From positions 60,099 to 124,098 of the forward strand of contig NZ_WHNP01000025.1 in the NCBI RefSeq assembly GCF_009362735.1: a stretch of DNA of 64,000 nucleotides, written 5' to 3'. The notes under the pieces were generated by a model that made no database searches, was not told the origin of the DNA, and worked only from the letters and a program-made list of their open reading frames with translations. Both the position numbers and the translations under genes were made by a program. Origin of the DNA: Paraburkholderia franconis. GTDB lineage: Bacteria; Pseudomonadota; Gammaproteobacteria; Burkholderiales; Burkholderiaceae. Of this stretch, positions 27,188 to 35,917 are shown piece after piece (the first letter of the stretch is position 1; each line of letters begins with the position of its first letter).

Positions 27188-29227
27188 TCAGGCAGCTTCG
27201 GTTTCCTCGGCCTCCCCGTCTGACGGCGAATCGCCCGTCTGGACCGACGCTGTTTCTGTTTCAGCTTCGTCGCTGGTTTCGCCGTCATCGTCCCAGCGTC
27301 CGTATGCGATCCGCTCGGGTACCTCGCGGTTACGCAGCACTTCCGGCAACCAGCCCGAGTCCGTCATGCGACGCTCGGCAGCCGCGGCTGCATCACCCTT
27401 CTTCATGCCGCGCAGTTCACCCGCAGCCTGAGCCGAAACGGTCTCGCCAACAACGGTCACGATGCGGTCCTTCGGTACGTGCTCGAAGTATCCCGCGCGC
27501 GTCGCCTTCCAGTAGCGCGTGAGATCCACTTCAAGCGTGTTCGCCAGTTCGTTGACCGGGTGCGCGCGATCCGCAGGGCTGATGCCGTCCACCGTCGCCG
27601 CCACACAGAACGCAAAAAGGTTCGACATCACGTCCGAGTCCTGTTGCAGCAGCCACGGCAGCAGTTCTTCGGTCCGCTTCGGCAGCATCCGCGCCCACTT
27701 CGCACGTTCGCCTTCAAGCGCATTCCACGCGACGCTGTCGGCCATGTCATCGGCATTGGACACCAGTGCGTCGCGCGTCGTATGTACATCGATTCTTACC
27801 GCTTGATCGATATAGGCATGGCCATACACGTCATCAAACACAACGGGAATCATGCGGTACATCAGCGCGGCCAGCGCGACACCAGGCTGCCGGGCAAGCT
27901 CGATCTGTACGGCTGCGGTTCGGTGTGCAGTCAGCCGCTTGCAGAGTTTTTCGCCGTGCAGGGGCCGCTCCTTCGGTGTCCGCTGTGACGTCGCCGTCTG
28001 AAGGACGGCGTGCGCACTCGCCGGTTGACCCGGTGCGCTGTCGCGCCGGACCAGTCCGCGCTCGATGCACACCTGACCGTCATCATCGAGATAGACGAAG
28101 GCCCCCGCACCTTTCATGTCGCCCGCATCGAACGATTCGAACCGTTCGGCATATCGGTCAACGGCATAGGTCGCAGCCGTAACAGCAGCATCGAGCACGT
28201 CCTGCCTGGCTTCATCCGGTTCGCCGTCCTCGTCGTAGTAGGCGTTGAGTTCCATGTACGCGGCATCCCGCCTTGCGACCAGCGCCGCAAGTTCGTCCGC
28301 TTCTGCTTGCGTCGGCTGGCGTGTGGTCGAGGGGATGCGATCGTGGCGCATGATCTCCAGGGCTTCGTATCGCGTTCTCGTCTCGACCCAAGCCCAGCCT
28401 TCGGCGCAAACGCCCTGGGACAGTTCGATCAGGCGATCCGTCGCGAGCCGGTGCAGCAGATCAGAATCTTCGATGTATCCGGCGTTCTGGTCGTCACTGA
28501 ACAGATCGCGTCGGATGTACCCGCCAGCCGCCTCATAGGCCTCCAGTCCGACAAACTTCGCCAGCGCATTGTCGCGCGCGTCGATTTCGGCGGTCGTGAT
28601 CGCCGCACGCAACTCCGAAGGGCGTTGTTGCCACGCGTTGTGTGCGTCGTTCCATACACGCTCCTGTGTCGCGTGATCGTCGGCCAGGACAAGCACCTTC
28701 GCCTGTTCATAGTCGAGCCTGTCGTCACGCAGCAGGTCAAGCAGTACCGGCGACAGGTTCGCGATTTTCAACGCGCGACGCACCGCAATGTCCGGCAGCT
28801 TGAATAGTGCCGCGATGTGCACGACGCTCTTGCCCTCCTCCGTCAGCAACCGGAACGCCACGCATTCGTCCGCGATATGCATCGCCTCGCGTTCGCGGTT
28901 CTCGATCAGCGACGCGGCCAGCGCTTCGCCTTCGCTCACGGTCAGTACCGGCACCAGGTAATCCTTTGTGATACGCCCCTGCTCACACAGCAGTTCAAGC
29001 GCGGCCAGGCGGCGTTGGCCCGCGCATACCCCGAGCTTTGGCACCTTCGTCCGGCCTTTTATTTCATGTGCGACCAGGTTCTGCATGACGCCCTTTGCGT
29101 CAATCGTTTCAGCCAACGCCTCAATACCGGTGGGGCGTTTTTTGCGCACATTCAACGGCGAGCGGCAGAGCCGGCTGAACGGTACGTACTCGATAGTAGA
29201 CGTCCCAATTTCCTGTTTTTCACTCAT
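27188..29227 (-). CDS. large ParB/RepB/Spo0J-family protein, 679 aa (leading-region type)
   Basis: GGAG seven bases before ATG 29227 decides the start. The N-terminal ParB/sulfiredoxin-like domain (residues 1-120) has the box GQRRLAALELL and the helical SLIENREREAMHIADE of ParB proteins; an HTH follows (HIAALFKLPDIAVRRALKIA). The long C-terminal half (about 300-679) is unusual for partition ParBs. It resembles the ParB-like proteins of leading regions in conjugative plasmids (for example F YubM), from memory. It lacks a ParA partner here (the true parAB is at 33.3 kb). Its role is therefore likely in recipients' early plasmid establishment rather than partition. Confidence 0.8.
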   Translation of the reverse strand: MSEKQEIGTSTIEYVPFSRLCRSPLNVRKKRPTGIEALAETIDAKGVMQNLVAHEIKGRTKVPKLGVCAGQRRLAALELLCEQGRITKDYLVPVLTVSEGEALAASLIENREREAMHIADECVAFRLLTEEGKSVVHIAALFKLPDIAVRRALKIANLSPVLLDLLRDDRLDYEQAKVLVLADDHATQERVWNDAHNAWQQRPSELRAAITTAEIDARDNALAKFVGLEAYEAAGGYIRRDLFSDDQNAGYIEDSDLLHRLATDRLIELSQGVCAEGWAWVETRTRYEALEIMRHDRIPSTTRQPTQAEADELAALVARRDAAYMELNAYYDEDGEPDEARQDVLDAAVTAATYAVDRYAERFESFDAGDMKGAGAFVYLDDDGQVCIERGLVRRDSAPGQPASAHAVLQTATSQRTPKERPLHGEKLCKRLTAHRTAAVQIELARQPGVALAALMYRMIPVVFDDVYGHAYIDQAVRIDVHTTRDALVSNADDMADSVAWNALEGERAKWARMLPKRTEELLPWLLQQDSDVMSNLFAFCVAATVDGISPADRAHPVNELANTLEVDLTRYWKATRAGYFEHVPKDRIVTVVGETVSAQAAGELRGMKKGDAAAAAERRMTDSGWLPEVLRNREVPERIAYGRWDDDGETSDEAETETASVQTGDSPSDGEAEETEAA

Positions 29228-29231
29228 CAGA

Positions 29232-29260
29232 TTTCTCCGGTTTGGCCATCGCTCTATTGC
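29232..29260 (-). repeat. 29-bp leader repeat, copy upstream of parB (inverted partner of 29415-29443)
   Basis: Read on the minus strand the 29 bases begin GCAATAGAGCGATGGCC and end CCGGAGAAA. The same 29 bases occur on the plus strand at 29415-29443 just before klcA. Similarity extends to about 38-39 bases with two mismatches. The copy carries the GGAG ribosome site of the large parB. Confidence 0.9.
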
Positions 29261-29269
29261 GAGGCACAT

Positions 29270-29305
29270 TTTTATTTTATAGGACTTTTAGCCCTTACAT
29301 TGACA
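29270..29305 (-). promoter_or_regulatory. candidate promoter of the large parB
   Basis: On the minus strand TATAAA (29281-29276) fits a -10 box. TGTCAA (29305-29300) is 18 bases further upstream as a weak -35. The -10 box follows GTCC, giving GTCCTATAA, and the klcA promoter has the same GTCCTAT arrangement (29392-29398), so both may share an operator. Confidence 0.45.
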
Positions 29306-29372
29306 GATTAATAAAGGTCATTGTGCAATGATTTCCAGTAAACATATTTAATCATTTATATTCTGATTGAAT

Positions 29373-29401
29373 TTGTTTAATAGGTCTGCACGTCCTATTA
29401 T
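29373..29401 (+). promoter_or_regulatory. candidate promoter of klcA and the leading-region genes
   Basis: TTGTTT (29373-29378) and TATTAT (29396-29401) are separated by exactly 17 bases, a plausible sigma-70 promoter. The -10 lies inside GTCCTATTAT, matching the GTCCTAT before the parB -10 on the opposite strand. The transcript would start about 40 bases before the klcA start codon. Confidence 0.5.
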
Positions 29402-29414
29402 GGAAACGTGCCGC

Positions 29415-29443
29415 GCAATAGAGCGATGGCCAAACCGGAGAAA
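29415..29443 (+). repeat. 29-bp leader repeat, copy upstream of klcA (inverted partner of 29232-29260)
   Basis: Starts GCAATAGAGCG and ends ACCGGAGAAA, identical over 29 bases to the minus-strand sequence before the large parB. It contains the ribosome site of klcA. Both genes therefore share the same untranslated leader. Confidence 0.9.
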
Positions 29444-29446
29444 CCG

Positions 29447-29854
29447 ATGCTCGATATCAAAGTCAATTCTTCACTCATCCCGGACGAACTTCGCGTGAAC
29501 GTTCTGCCTCAATTCCTCGGCCCTCATTACCTGACCGGCGAATCGATGGTCAATGACTGGGCCGCGCGACTGTGCAGCAGCTACGAGGGCGGATACTGGA
29601 ACTTCTTCACGCTGTCCAATGGTGGTTTTTACATGTCCCCGTCGAACATGGGTCGTGTGCATGTCCGCTGGCACATGAACGGCTACAGCGACATGATGGG
29701 CGCGGACGCCTTCGGCATTACCGTCACCCTGTTCGCGCTTTGCCACCTCGCGGAACATACGCTCGATGACGCCATCGTCGGGCGCTATTACCAGTTGCGA
29801 GAATTCGCCGCGCATCACGTGGAAGCGGCCAACATCCTCCGCGCTATCGACTGA
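29447..29854 (+). CDS. klcA: antirestriction protein, KlcA/ArdB family
   Basis: ATG at 29447 sits behind the GGAG of the leader repeat; in-frame codons at 29408 and 29426 lie within the repeat and are less likely. The 135-aa product has the family core (SYEGGYWNFFTLSNGGFYMS and the C-terminal HLAEHTLDDAI helix). KlcA/ArdB proteins protect incoming DNA from type I restriction, apparently by inhibiting the enzyme indirectly. Location beside oriT and next to the ParB-like gene fits a leading-region defence-evasion role. Confidence 0.85.
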   Translation: MLDIKVNSSLIPDELRVNVLPQFLGPHYLTGESMVNDWAARLCSSYEGGYWNFFTLSNGGFYMSPSNMGRVHVRWHMNGYSDMMGADAFGITVTLFALCHLAEHTLDDAIVGRYYQLREFAAHHVEAANILRAID

Positions 29855-29864
29855 CCAACCGGCC

Positions 29865-29882
29865 CCCGGCCTGCGGGCCGGG
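29865..29882 (+). repeat. intergenic GC hairpin 1
   Basis: CCCGGCC (29865-29871) and GGCCGGG (29876-29882) with a TGCG loop, between klcA and the DUF932 gene. No T tract follows, so it is not a classical terminator. The stem recurs almost exactly at 30742. Confidence 0.75.
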
Positions 29883-29906
29883 ACTGCTCCTTGTCTGGAG
29901 ACGTCA

Positions 29907-30734
29907 ATGAATATGCTTGCAAGCCGTTTTAGCCGTAACGCCCTCGCCCTGCGCTCGGATCATCCGCTGTCGAATGACGAGATTGCTGAGGTTGCGCCTT
30001 CCATCCTTGCGCACTCTGCGCACGAAAGCCGGTCGGAGCGGTACAGCTACATTCCGACCGTTGATGTGCTCGACGCTCTGCGCAAGGAAGGTTTTCAGCC
30101 CTTCATGGTGTGCCAGACCCGCGTGCGCGATGACGGCAGACGTGCATATACGAAGCACATGCTTCGCCTGCGTCACGTAGACCAGATCAGCGGATCTGAG
30201 GCGAACGAGATCATCCTGTTGAATAGTCACGATGGCACGAGTAGCTATCAGATGCTCGCCGGTATGTTCCGCTTTGTCTGCAAGAACGGGATCGTGTGCG
30301 GCGATAACGTGAGCGATATCCGCGTGCCGCACAAGGGCGATGTGGTCGGTCAGGTGATCGACGGCGCCTTCCGGGTACTGGACAGCTTCGAGGGCGTGAC
30401 GCAGCAACGCGAAGGGATGGCGGCGACGATGCTCGACGAGGGCGAGCAGACGGCCTTCGCCCGCGCAGCGCTCGCCCTGCGCTATGACGAGGACAAACCC
30501 GCGCCGATCGCCGAACGGCAGCTTCTCGCATCGCGCCGCGTTGAGGATCACGCGTCCGATCTCTGGAGGACCTTCCAGCGGGTTCAGGAAAATATGCTCC
30601 GTGGTGGCCTTCACGGTCGCAACCCGAACGGCAGGGCGACCACTACCCGCGCGGTCACCGGCATTGACCAGAATATCCGTCTTAACCGCGCCCTGTGGGT
30701 GCTCGCCGATGAACTGCGCCGCCTGCGCGGCTAA
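29907..30734 (+). CDS. DUF932 protein, 275 aa
   Basis: The ATG at 29907 follows GGAG; the upstream in-frame extension overlaps klcA and is artefact. The protein matches the DUF932 family common on plasmids and phage-related elements (RSERYSYIPTVDVLDALRKE, ANEIILLNSHDGTSSYQMLA, NGIVCGDNVSDI). The strand-rich middle with its 'LLNSHDG' turn is diagnostic. F-like plasmids carry DUF932 genes in their leading regions, so this context fits. The biochemical function is not established. Confidence 0.85.
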   Translation: MNMLASRFSRNALALRSDHPLSNDEIAEVAPSILAHSAHESRSERYSYIPTVDVLDALRKEGFQPFMVCQTRVRDDGRRAYTKHMLRLRHVDQISGSEANEIILLNSHDGTSSYQMLAGMFRFVCKNGIVCGDNVSDIRVPHKGDVVGQVIDGAFRVLDSFEGVTQQREGMAATMLDEGEQTAFARAALALRYDEDKPAPIAERQLLASRRVEDHASDLWRTFQRVQENMLRGGLHGRNPNGRATTTRAVTGIDQNIRLNRALWVLADELRRLRG

Positions 30735-30741
30735 CCGGTTT

Positions 30742-30761
30742 CCCCGGCCTGCGGGCCGGGG
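30742..30761 (+). repeat. intergenic GC hairpin 2
   Basis: CCCCGGCC (30742-30749) and GGCCGGGG (30754-30761) with a TGCG loop, eight bases after the DUF932 stop. It repeats hairpin 1 including the loop. Confidence 0.75.
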
Positions 30762-30782
30762 CATCCCGACCAGGAGACATTC

Positions 30783-31091
30783 ATGAATACGCTCAATATC
30801 CGGCCGACATGGCTGGCTGCCCTTCTCCCCTTGCTGGCGATGTGGCAGTACGGAGACCGGAATATCGTTCGGGGCGAACTGTATCGCATGGCGCTGTCGG
30901 CTGATGCGGCAGCACAGTCAGCCGATGCGCTCAGGCGCATTGCTAGCATGCTCGATCGTGACGGTAACGCCATCGACATGCAACGCGAAGAGTTGCGCTC
31001 GATTGCCCGCGCCGCTCTGGCCGATTTCGACCGCGTGCCGCCCTCCGCACCCGCTGCGATGCTCGTCGAACATAGTGGCGACATTCAATAA
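30783..31091 (+). CDS. small hypothetical protein, 102 aa
   Basis: The ATG follows AGGAG (AGGAGACATTC). Residues 10-25 (LAALLPLLAMWQYGDR) are moderately hydrophobic and might form a membrane-associated helix. The rest is charged and helical (AAQSADALRRIASML, REELRSIARAALADFD). It is the next gene in the row after DUF932. The family is unknown. Confidence 0.65.
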   Translation: MNTLNIRPTWLAALLPLLAMWQYGDRNIVRGELYRMALSADAAAQSADALRRIASMLDRDGNAIDMQREELRSIARAALADFDRVPPSAPAAMLVEHSGDIQ

Positions 31092-31119
31092 GGCACGCCA
31101 GGGCCGACCGACACATAAC

Positions 31120-31136
31120 GCCCGCTCAGCGCGGGC
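31120..31136 (+). repeat. intergenic GC hairpin 3
   Basis: GCCCGC (31120-31125) and GCGGGC (31131-31136) with a TCAGC loop, between the 102-aa and 69-aa genes. No T tract. It continues the pattern of one hairpin per intergenic gap. Confidence 0.6.
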
Positions 31137-31168
31137 TTGCGAGGTTTCCACAACGACAAGCTTTGACT

Positions 31169-31378
31169 ATGGCCGAACGTGAACAGACACTCAACTACTG
31201 GTGCGCCGGACAGGCTCCCGAGGAGGCTGAGGCGCTATGCGCAAGGGCGCGTCCGCTGGCCGACGTCGATGGGTTGGTGAGTTACGAACAGGCATCGTCT
31301 ATCGAGGTGTCGCGGCTCACCCCCGAGCAGATGGACGCCATTCGGGTTGCGCTATACCAGCGGGAACTGCCGCTGTAA
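31169..31378 (+). CDS. small hypothetical protein, 69 aa
   Basis: ATG at 31169 (in-frame TTG at 31163). The product (MAEREQTLNYWCAGQAPEEA, VSRLTPEQMDAIRVALYQRE) is acidic and helical. The ribosome site is weak, so translation may be low. It continues the leading-region row of small genes. Confidence 0.5.
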   Translation: MAEREQTLNYWCAGQAPEEAEALCARARPLADVDGLVSYEQASSIEVSRLTPEQMDAIRVALYQRELPL

Positions 31379-31728
31379 TGGTGCGTCGGGCAGTTGGCGG
31401 CCGCTTTCGCGAAGCGCCGTCGATCCGCCAGGGTGACTGCACCAGTCGCGCCGTGGCACACCCTACCCTACCCTCCCCGCTGCAAGCCAGACGTCGGATA
31501 ATCTCGGGTGTGTCGCGCGCGCCGCGCGCCCGGATCGAGGCGCACGGGGACCCGCGCGGAATGCGTGGGGAGAGCGCCATCGCGCCGCGGATCGCGGCGG
31601 GACGATCCGGTTCGGGCGCAGGCGGACTGCCGGTCGGGGTCGTCAAGCGCCCGGAGGGCGCGTGAATCCCCCGCGGCAATGCCGCGGGGGCTGAATGCTG
31701 GATTCGAAAATAAAGAGAGGTGTTGCCG
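31379..31728. other. gap containing hairpin 4
   Basis: Very GC-rich stretch with no supported gene; the plus-strand frame (31237-31665) is Arg/Ala/Gly-biased and looks like a shadow. A perfect hairpin (CCCCCGCGGC 31668-31677 and GCCGCGGGGG 31681-31690, loop AAT) lies 38 bases before the next gene, matching the hairpins in the preceding gaps. Confidence 0.55.
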
Positions 31729-32022
31729 ATGAGTTACGGAATCACGATCCGCCCTGAGTGCTTACGCCCAGCCGACGACGGTTGGGAACGACCGAGAGGT
31801 GCCGAGATCCAAGAGGTGATTAGGATGACTGGACTGCCGGGACGAGCGGTTGCCAGATATCTTGGCATGTCGGAGTTGGGCGGTCGCCAGGTACGCCGAT
31901 GGATTAGCGAAGATGCAACCATTCCGTATTCTGCGTGGGCACTCCTCTGTGATCGCGCCGGCCTCGGGTGTATATGGCGACCGAAGGAAGGTTGGAGCGC
32001 ATCGTCCACAGAACGAAACTGA
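31729..32022 (+). CDS. helix-turn-helix hypothetical protein, 97 aa
   Basis: ATG at 31729 follows GAGAGG. The middle of the protein (AEIQEVIRMTGLPGRAVARY, GRQVRRWISEDATIPYSAWA) has a Cro/XRE-like helix-turn-helix pattern ending in LLCDRAGLGCIW. It may be a repressor of the leading-region genes. No close family is recalled with certainty. Confidence 0.6.
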   Translation: MSYGITIRPECLRPADDGWERPRGAEIQEVIRMTGLPGRAVARYLGMSELGGRQVRRWISEDATIPYSAWALLCDRAGLGCIWRPKEGWSASSTERN

Positions 32023-33335
32023 GATACCGCTTCATCGAGGCTTTGCCAGTGACAGCAATCGAACATTCAATCAGCTCGCCGCGCGCGCTTGTCGCCACCC
32101 ACCCGCACGAATATTAGGAATCGGCGTCAAGCGGTGAACGCATCGATCGTGATCCTCTGCGGGCACCGCCTGCATCTGATCGTTACGGCAGGGTGTCTAG
32201 TACGAAACGGAGCTGTTACGCGTCTGCTACGTTTCGAAAGTGTGCCAAACAACCGGCTGCTTGATGATTACTTCCCTACTTGTATAGTGCCCTCTGTGAC
32301 CTAAACAGATGACGTCAGAACGATCTGGGAGATGACACAGATGAAATCCGCCAGTTCAGGACGCCAGCATCCGGCCGAAAAGAGGAACTGGGCCTAGATC
32401 GACCGGAAGATGACCCGGCGGGTCATGAAGAGCCCGTTGCCTGAAAAAGAAATGACGATGTGCAATTTATATAATCTGTAGTCCGAGATAATTGATCTGC
32501 TGCTCTTTGCAAGGTGCGGTAACCTTGCGTGCTTCGCGACAGGCCATGGCTGCGTTGAGGCTGTCTTCTTCATGAGAGCATTTCGCGATTCGCAACTTGG
32601 CGGTTGCCCTTTCAGACATAAGGCGAGATCTCCCCACGTTCATCCCACAGCCGCCGAATTTACGCCGCCTGATCCTTGACTACGAGAGCTTTGCGGTTCT
32701 TGGCCTGCTCGCCCCGATCGGTACCGCCTTCTATCCGATTGTTCTCCATCGGCTCGCGGTTTCGCTCGACGCGTCCTTCCCCGTGCGTTGCGCTGCCTCG
32801 CCTCATTCGCTGTGGTCACCTCACACCCACAAGATTGCGCCCCCGCTGGGCGCACCAAGAAAACAACCGGGTACGGGGGGACTCGGCCGTGCGCTGATCG
32901 TCCACCGGCTCGCGCTCCTGTGTCGCGTGTTCGATTAAGCACACGCTGGAGGCGTACGGACGACTTTCAAGAAGTGTACGACTCGATCCGCAGACATGGA
33001 GTCGGACAAGGCTGCGAAGAACGAGGCGGCGCGCGTTCCTGACACCGCGCTCCCTCCTAACACCTTGACTGTCCGATGACCGAGCCGCGACGCAGGCACC
33101 GATTCGCTGGGGCTGATATGGGTCGTTTGGGACGTGAAATTCCATACAGCCAGTCCAGGTTTGCTCATCCAGATTCGAGTTTTTAGGCTCTCTGCCAGGC
33201 TCGATGCGGCTCACATCGGGGTCGGACCGTGCAAAGTTAACTTGAGTTTACCTCGCGCAGCGTATACATTGCACGAAATTCGACAGCCGCAGACAATTTT
33301 CCTCTTGGCTGTCCAAAATCACGGAGCCACTAACA
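32023..33335. other. 1.3-kb region without a supported gene, upstream of parA
   Basis: No frame here is convincing. A short frame at 32458 reads MTMCNLYNL then stops; this resembles the catalytic N-terminus of SRAP/YedK (MCNLY-type), so it may be a relic. The region may hold regulatory or partition-site sequences for parAB or an origin, but I could not identify iterons or parS repeats by eye. Confidence 0.4.
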
Positions 33336-34598
33336 ATGACCCCTGACACCCGCACGCCCGACAGTCCAGTTGCCGAACCTCCTGCGAAAAATTCGCCGGA
33401 CGCGCTTCCTATTTCGGCACCAGGCGACACGACGGCAGAGGATCTGCTGCTACTCGCCAACCGATCGACGCTGATGCTGAAAAAAATCCGCGACGAGATC
33501 CTGAAGCCGGAGCCTCGCAAGGTCCCCCCGCTCGTCTCGTCCACCCGCGTCCAGGAAATGTGCGGGATCGACCGCAAGCGGATGGCCTACGCCCTCAACA
33601 CAACCTCGCTGCCTCAAGGCACGCAAGGTCGCCCCGGTGGCGTGCGCTCGTTCACCGTTGAGGAAGCCGTCGAGTGGGTGAGAGCTGAGCGCAAGCCGAC
33701 ACCGCGCGTGGGTCGCGGCAAGGTTATCACTGTTGCGAACTTCAAGGGTGGGGTGACGAAAACCACGACCTCAACTTTGCTTGCGCAGGGCCTTGCCATG
33801 CGTCGCGCGCGCCGGGTTTGCCACATCGACCTTGACCCGCAGGGCAGTGCGACGACGCTTTACGGATACAACCCGCACGCCGAGATCGAGGAAAACGACA
33901 CAATCATTCCGCTGATCCAAGCGTACGTAGATGGTACTCAGTTTGACATGCGGACCCTTCCCGTCAGGTCCTATTGGCCGAACCTCGACATCATCCCCGC
34001 CTCACCCCAGCTCTTCAATGCCGAGTTCATGCTGCCGGCCCGCGCGAATCTCGCCAAGGAAGGCGATCTGCGATTCGAGCAGGTGCTGCACCATGGGCTT
34101 GAAGCGCTCACGGAAGAATACGACTACATCATCATCGACACTGCGCCGACGCTCAGCTACCTGACGATCAATGCGGTGTTCGCCGCCGACGGCGTGATTG
34201 TCCCCGTCGTGCCCGATATGCTCTCGTTTGCGTCGATGGTCCAGTTCTGGCACTTGTTCTCTGACCTGATCACCGGCATGGAAGAGTTCGGTGATGCGGA
34301 GAAAAAGCGCTTTGAGTTCGTCGACGTTCTGGTTACCCGTGTTGCCCCGAACAAGGCCGCAACGCGCGTGCTCCAGCAATGGATCTCGAATCTTTACGGC
34401 TCGCGCGTAATTCCTGTCGAGATCCCGGAGACTGATCTGGCCCGAAACACCAACCTGCACTTCCAGACGATTTACGACCTCGACAAGTACGAGGGGGGAC
34501 TGGAGACGCTTCGGCGGATCCGCAACCCGATTGACCAGTTCGTGGACTATGTCGACGAGAAGGCCAGTGCGTCCTGGGCGACGGGAGTGAAGGCATGA
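33336..34598 (+). CDS. parA: ParA-type partition ATPase with N-terminal HTH
   Basis: The 420-aa protein is type Ia. An N-terminal helix-turn-helix region (about 60-125: STRVQEMCGIDRKRMAYALN) would autoregulate the operon. The deviant Walker A is FKGGVTKTTT (residue about 135-143), fitting KGGxxKT although the usual second Gly is Thr. Other motifs are HIDLDPQGSATT and IIIDTAPTLSYLT. ParA drives plasmid segregation with ParB. The stop overlaps the parB start by four bases (ATGA), so translation is coupled. Confidence 0.92.
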   Translation: MTPDTRTPDSPVAEPPAKNSPDALPISAPGDTTAEDLLLLANRSTLMLKKIRDEILKPEPRKVPPLVSSTRVQEMCGIDRKRMAYALNTTSLPQGTQGRPGGVRSFTVEEAVEWVRAERKPTPRVGRGKVITVANFKGGVTKTTTSTLLAQGLAMRRARRVCHIDLDPQGSATTLYGYNPHAEIEENDTIIPLIQAYVDGTQFDMRTLPVRSYWPNLDIIPASPQLFNAEFMLPARANLAKEGDLRFEQVLHHGLEALTEEYDYIIIDTAPTLSYLTINAVFAADGVIVPVVPDMLSFASMVQFWHLFSDLITGMEEFGDAEKKRFEFVDVLVTRVAPNKAATRVLQQWISNLYGSRVIPVEIPETDLARNTNLHFQTIYDLDKYEGGLETLRRIRNPIDQFVDYVDEKASASWATGVKA

Positions 34599-35620
34599 GT
34601 TCGCTGAAGGAAAAGATGGCAAAGGGCTTCGCGATCAGCCTGACGGAAGAGGAAGAAGCGACCGCGGCATCGATGAGATCGACGACACCGGTCACAGGCC
34701 CCGGCCAGACGATGCAAATTACCGCCCTGCGCAAGCAGATCGAAGAACTGAAAGCCGAACTGAAGAAGCGTGACGACGCCGGCGGTGTTAGTGAAGCGCG
34801 GCTGAAGGAGTTGGAAGCCCAACTCCTGGACGCATCCGCCCTAGACGTCGAGATCTATTCGCTGGTTGAAGTGCCGGGTCGACGCCGGTTCATGACGGAA
34901 GAGAAAAAGCTCGAACTACGGGAGAACATCCGGCACAACGGGCTCGTGCAACCCATCGTGGTCAGGCCTCTCGGTAACGGCAAGTTCGAGATTCTCTCTG
35001 GCCACAACCGCAGCGATCAGGTCAAGGCGCTCGGACAGGAGCGCATCCGCGCGGTGCTGAAAGAGGCGAGCGACGAGGAAGCCGAAGGCGCCGCTTTCTG
35101 GGCGAACCTGCTGCAGTCTGACCTCACCGACTACGAGAAGTATCGCGGCTTCAAGCAGATGCAGGAGCGACATCCGAAGATCACGCAGGCCGAGATGTCG
35201 GAACAGTCCGGTATCTCCGAGACGGTGATTTCGTATCTGCTGTCGTTTGACGATCTGCCGCACGAGGTGCTTTCCATTCTATCGGAGCAGCCGGGTCTGA
35301 TCGGCGCGACTGCCGGGAAGACACTGGCCGGACTCGCCAAGGGTGGACGGGCCGCAGAGGTTATCGCGGCAGTCGGACAGCTCGCGGCTGGAAAGATCGA
35401 CCAGACGCAGGCGGTCAAGCTGGCTTCGGCGAAGCCGCCGAAGGTTGCGGCGCCAGTCGATACGGTGAAGATCAAGCGAGGCAAAGCGGTGTACTGCGAG
35501 CTGCGGCGCGCGGCCAATGTCCTGCGGTTGCAGTTCAAGTCGGATGAAGAAGCGAAGCGCGTGCAGGCCGCGATCCAGAAGATTCTGGAGGCCGAAAGTG
35601 CTGTTCCAGCGTCCGAGTGA
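34595..35620 (+). CDS. parB: ParB-type partition protein
   Basis: 341 aa. It has the ParB N-terminal box (RENIRHNGLVQPIVVRPLGN, FEILSGHNRSDQVKALG; GHNR replaces the common GERR) and a central HTH (ITQAEMSEQSGISETVISYL). The C-terminal dimerisation part is basic. It binds parS and loads onto DNA with CTP in characterised homologues. It overlaps the end of parA. parS should lie nearby but no site was recognised. Confidence 0.9.
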   Translation: MSSLKEKMAKGFAISLTEEEEATAASMRSTTPVTGPGQTMQITALRKQIEELKAELKKRDDAGGVSEARLKELEAQLLDASALDVEIYSLVEVPGRRRFMTEEKKLELRENIRHNGLVQPIVVRPLGNGKFEILSGHNRSDQVKALGQERIRAVLKEASDEEAEGAAFWANLLQSDLTDYEKYRGFKQMQERHPKITQAEMSEQSGISETVISYLLSFDDLPHEVLSILSEQPGLIGATAGKTLAGLAKGGRAAEVIAAVGQLAAGKIDQTQAVKLASAKPPKVAAPVDTVKIKRGKAVYCELRRAANVLRLQFKSDEEAKRVQAAIQKILEAESAVPASE

Positions 35621-35720
35621 CGGGATTCTAAAAACAAATCCCTTTTAAATCAAATACTTCTAAGTTAGAACCCTCGGTATCAGGAGCCGATGATGAGCCA
35701 AACCTAGCGTAGAAAAACAA

Positions 35721-35746
35721 AAGCCCCCAGTTGGCGCTGGAGGCTT
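35721..35746. terminator. terminator after parAB
   Basis: AAGCCCCCAG (35721-35730) pairs with CTGGAGGCTT (35737-35746) with one mismatch; an A-run precedes it and TTTTG follows. It can act in both directions, ending the parAB transcript. Confidence 0.7.
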
Positions 35747-35917
35747 TTGAATTCACCGGCTTGACGACTTACGAAAGTCCTCTCCCCGCTGTACTCGACC
35801 GATTGGCGTCGGCGAGCTGTACGAAGATTTGGCAACCCACGTACGGCTCTGAGTGTAGCGGATAGATCGGGTCAGTCAAGCGTTTTCAATCCATTTTGGC
35901 GAATGGAAAGACTCCGT

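Noticed and set aside
32341..32490. Possible YedK/SRAP start (MCNLY) after an amber codon
   Set aside because: Only a few residues match and the frame stops at once; too short to call more than a relic.
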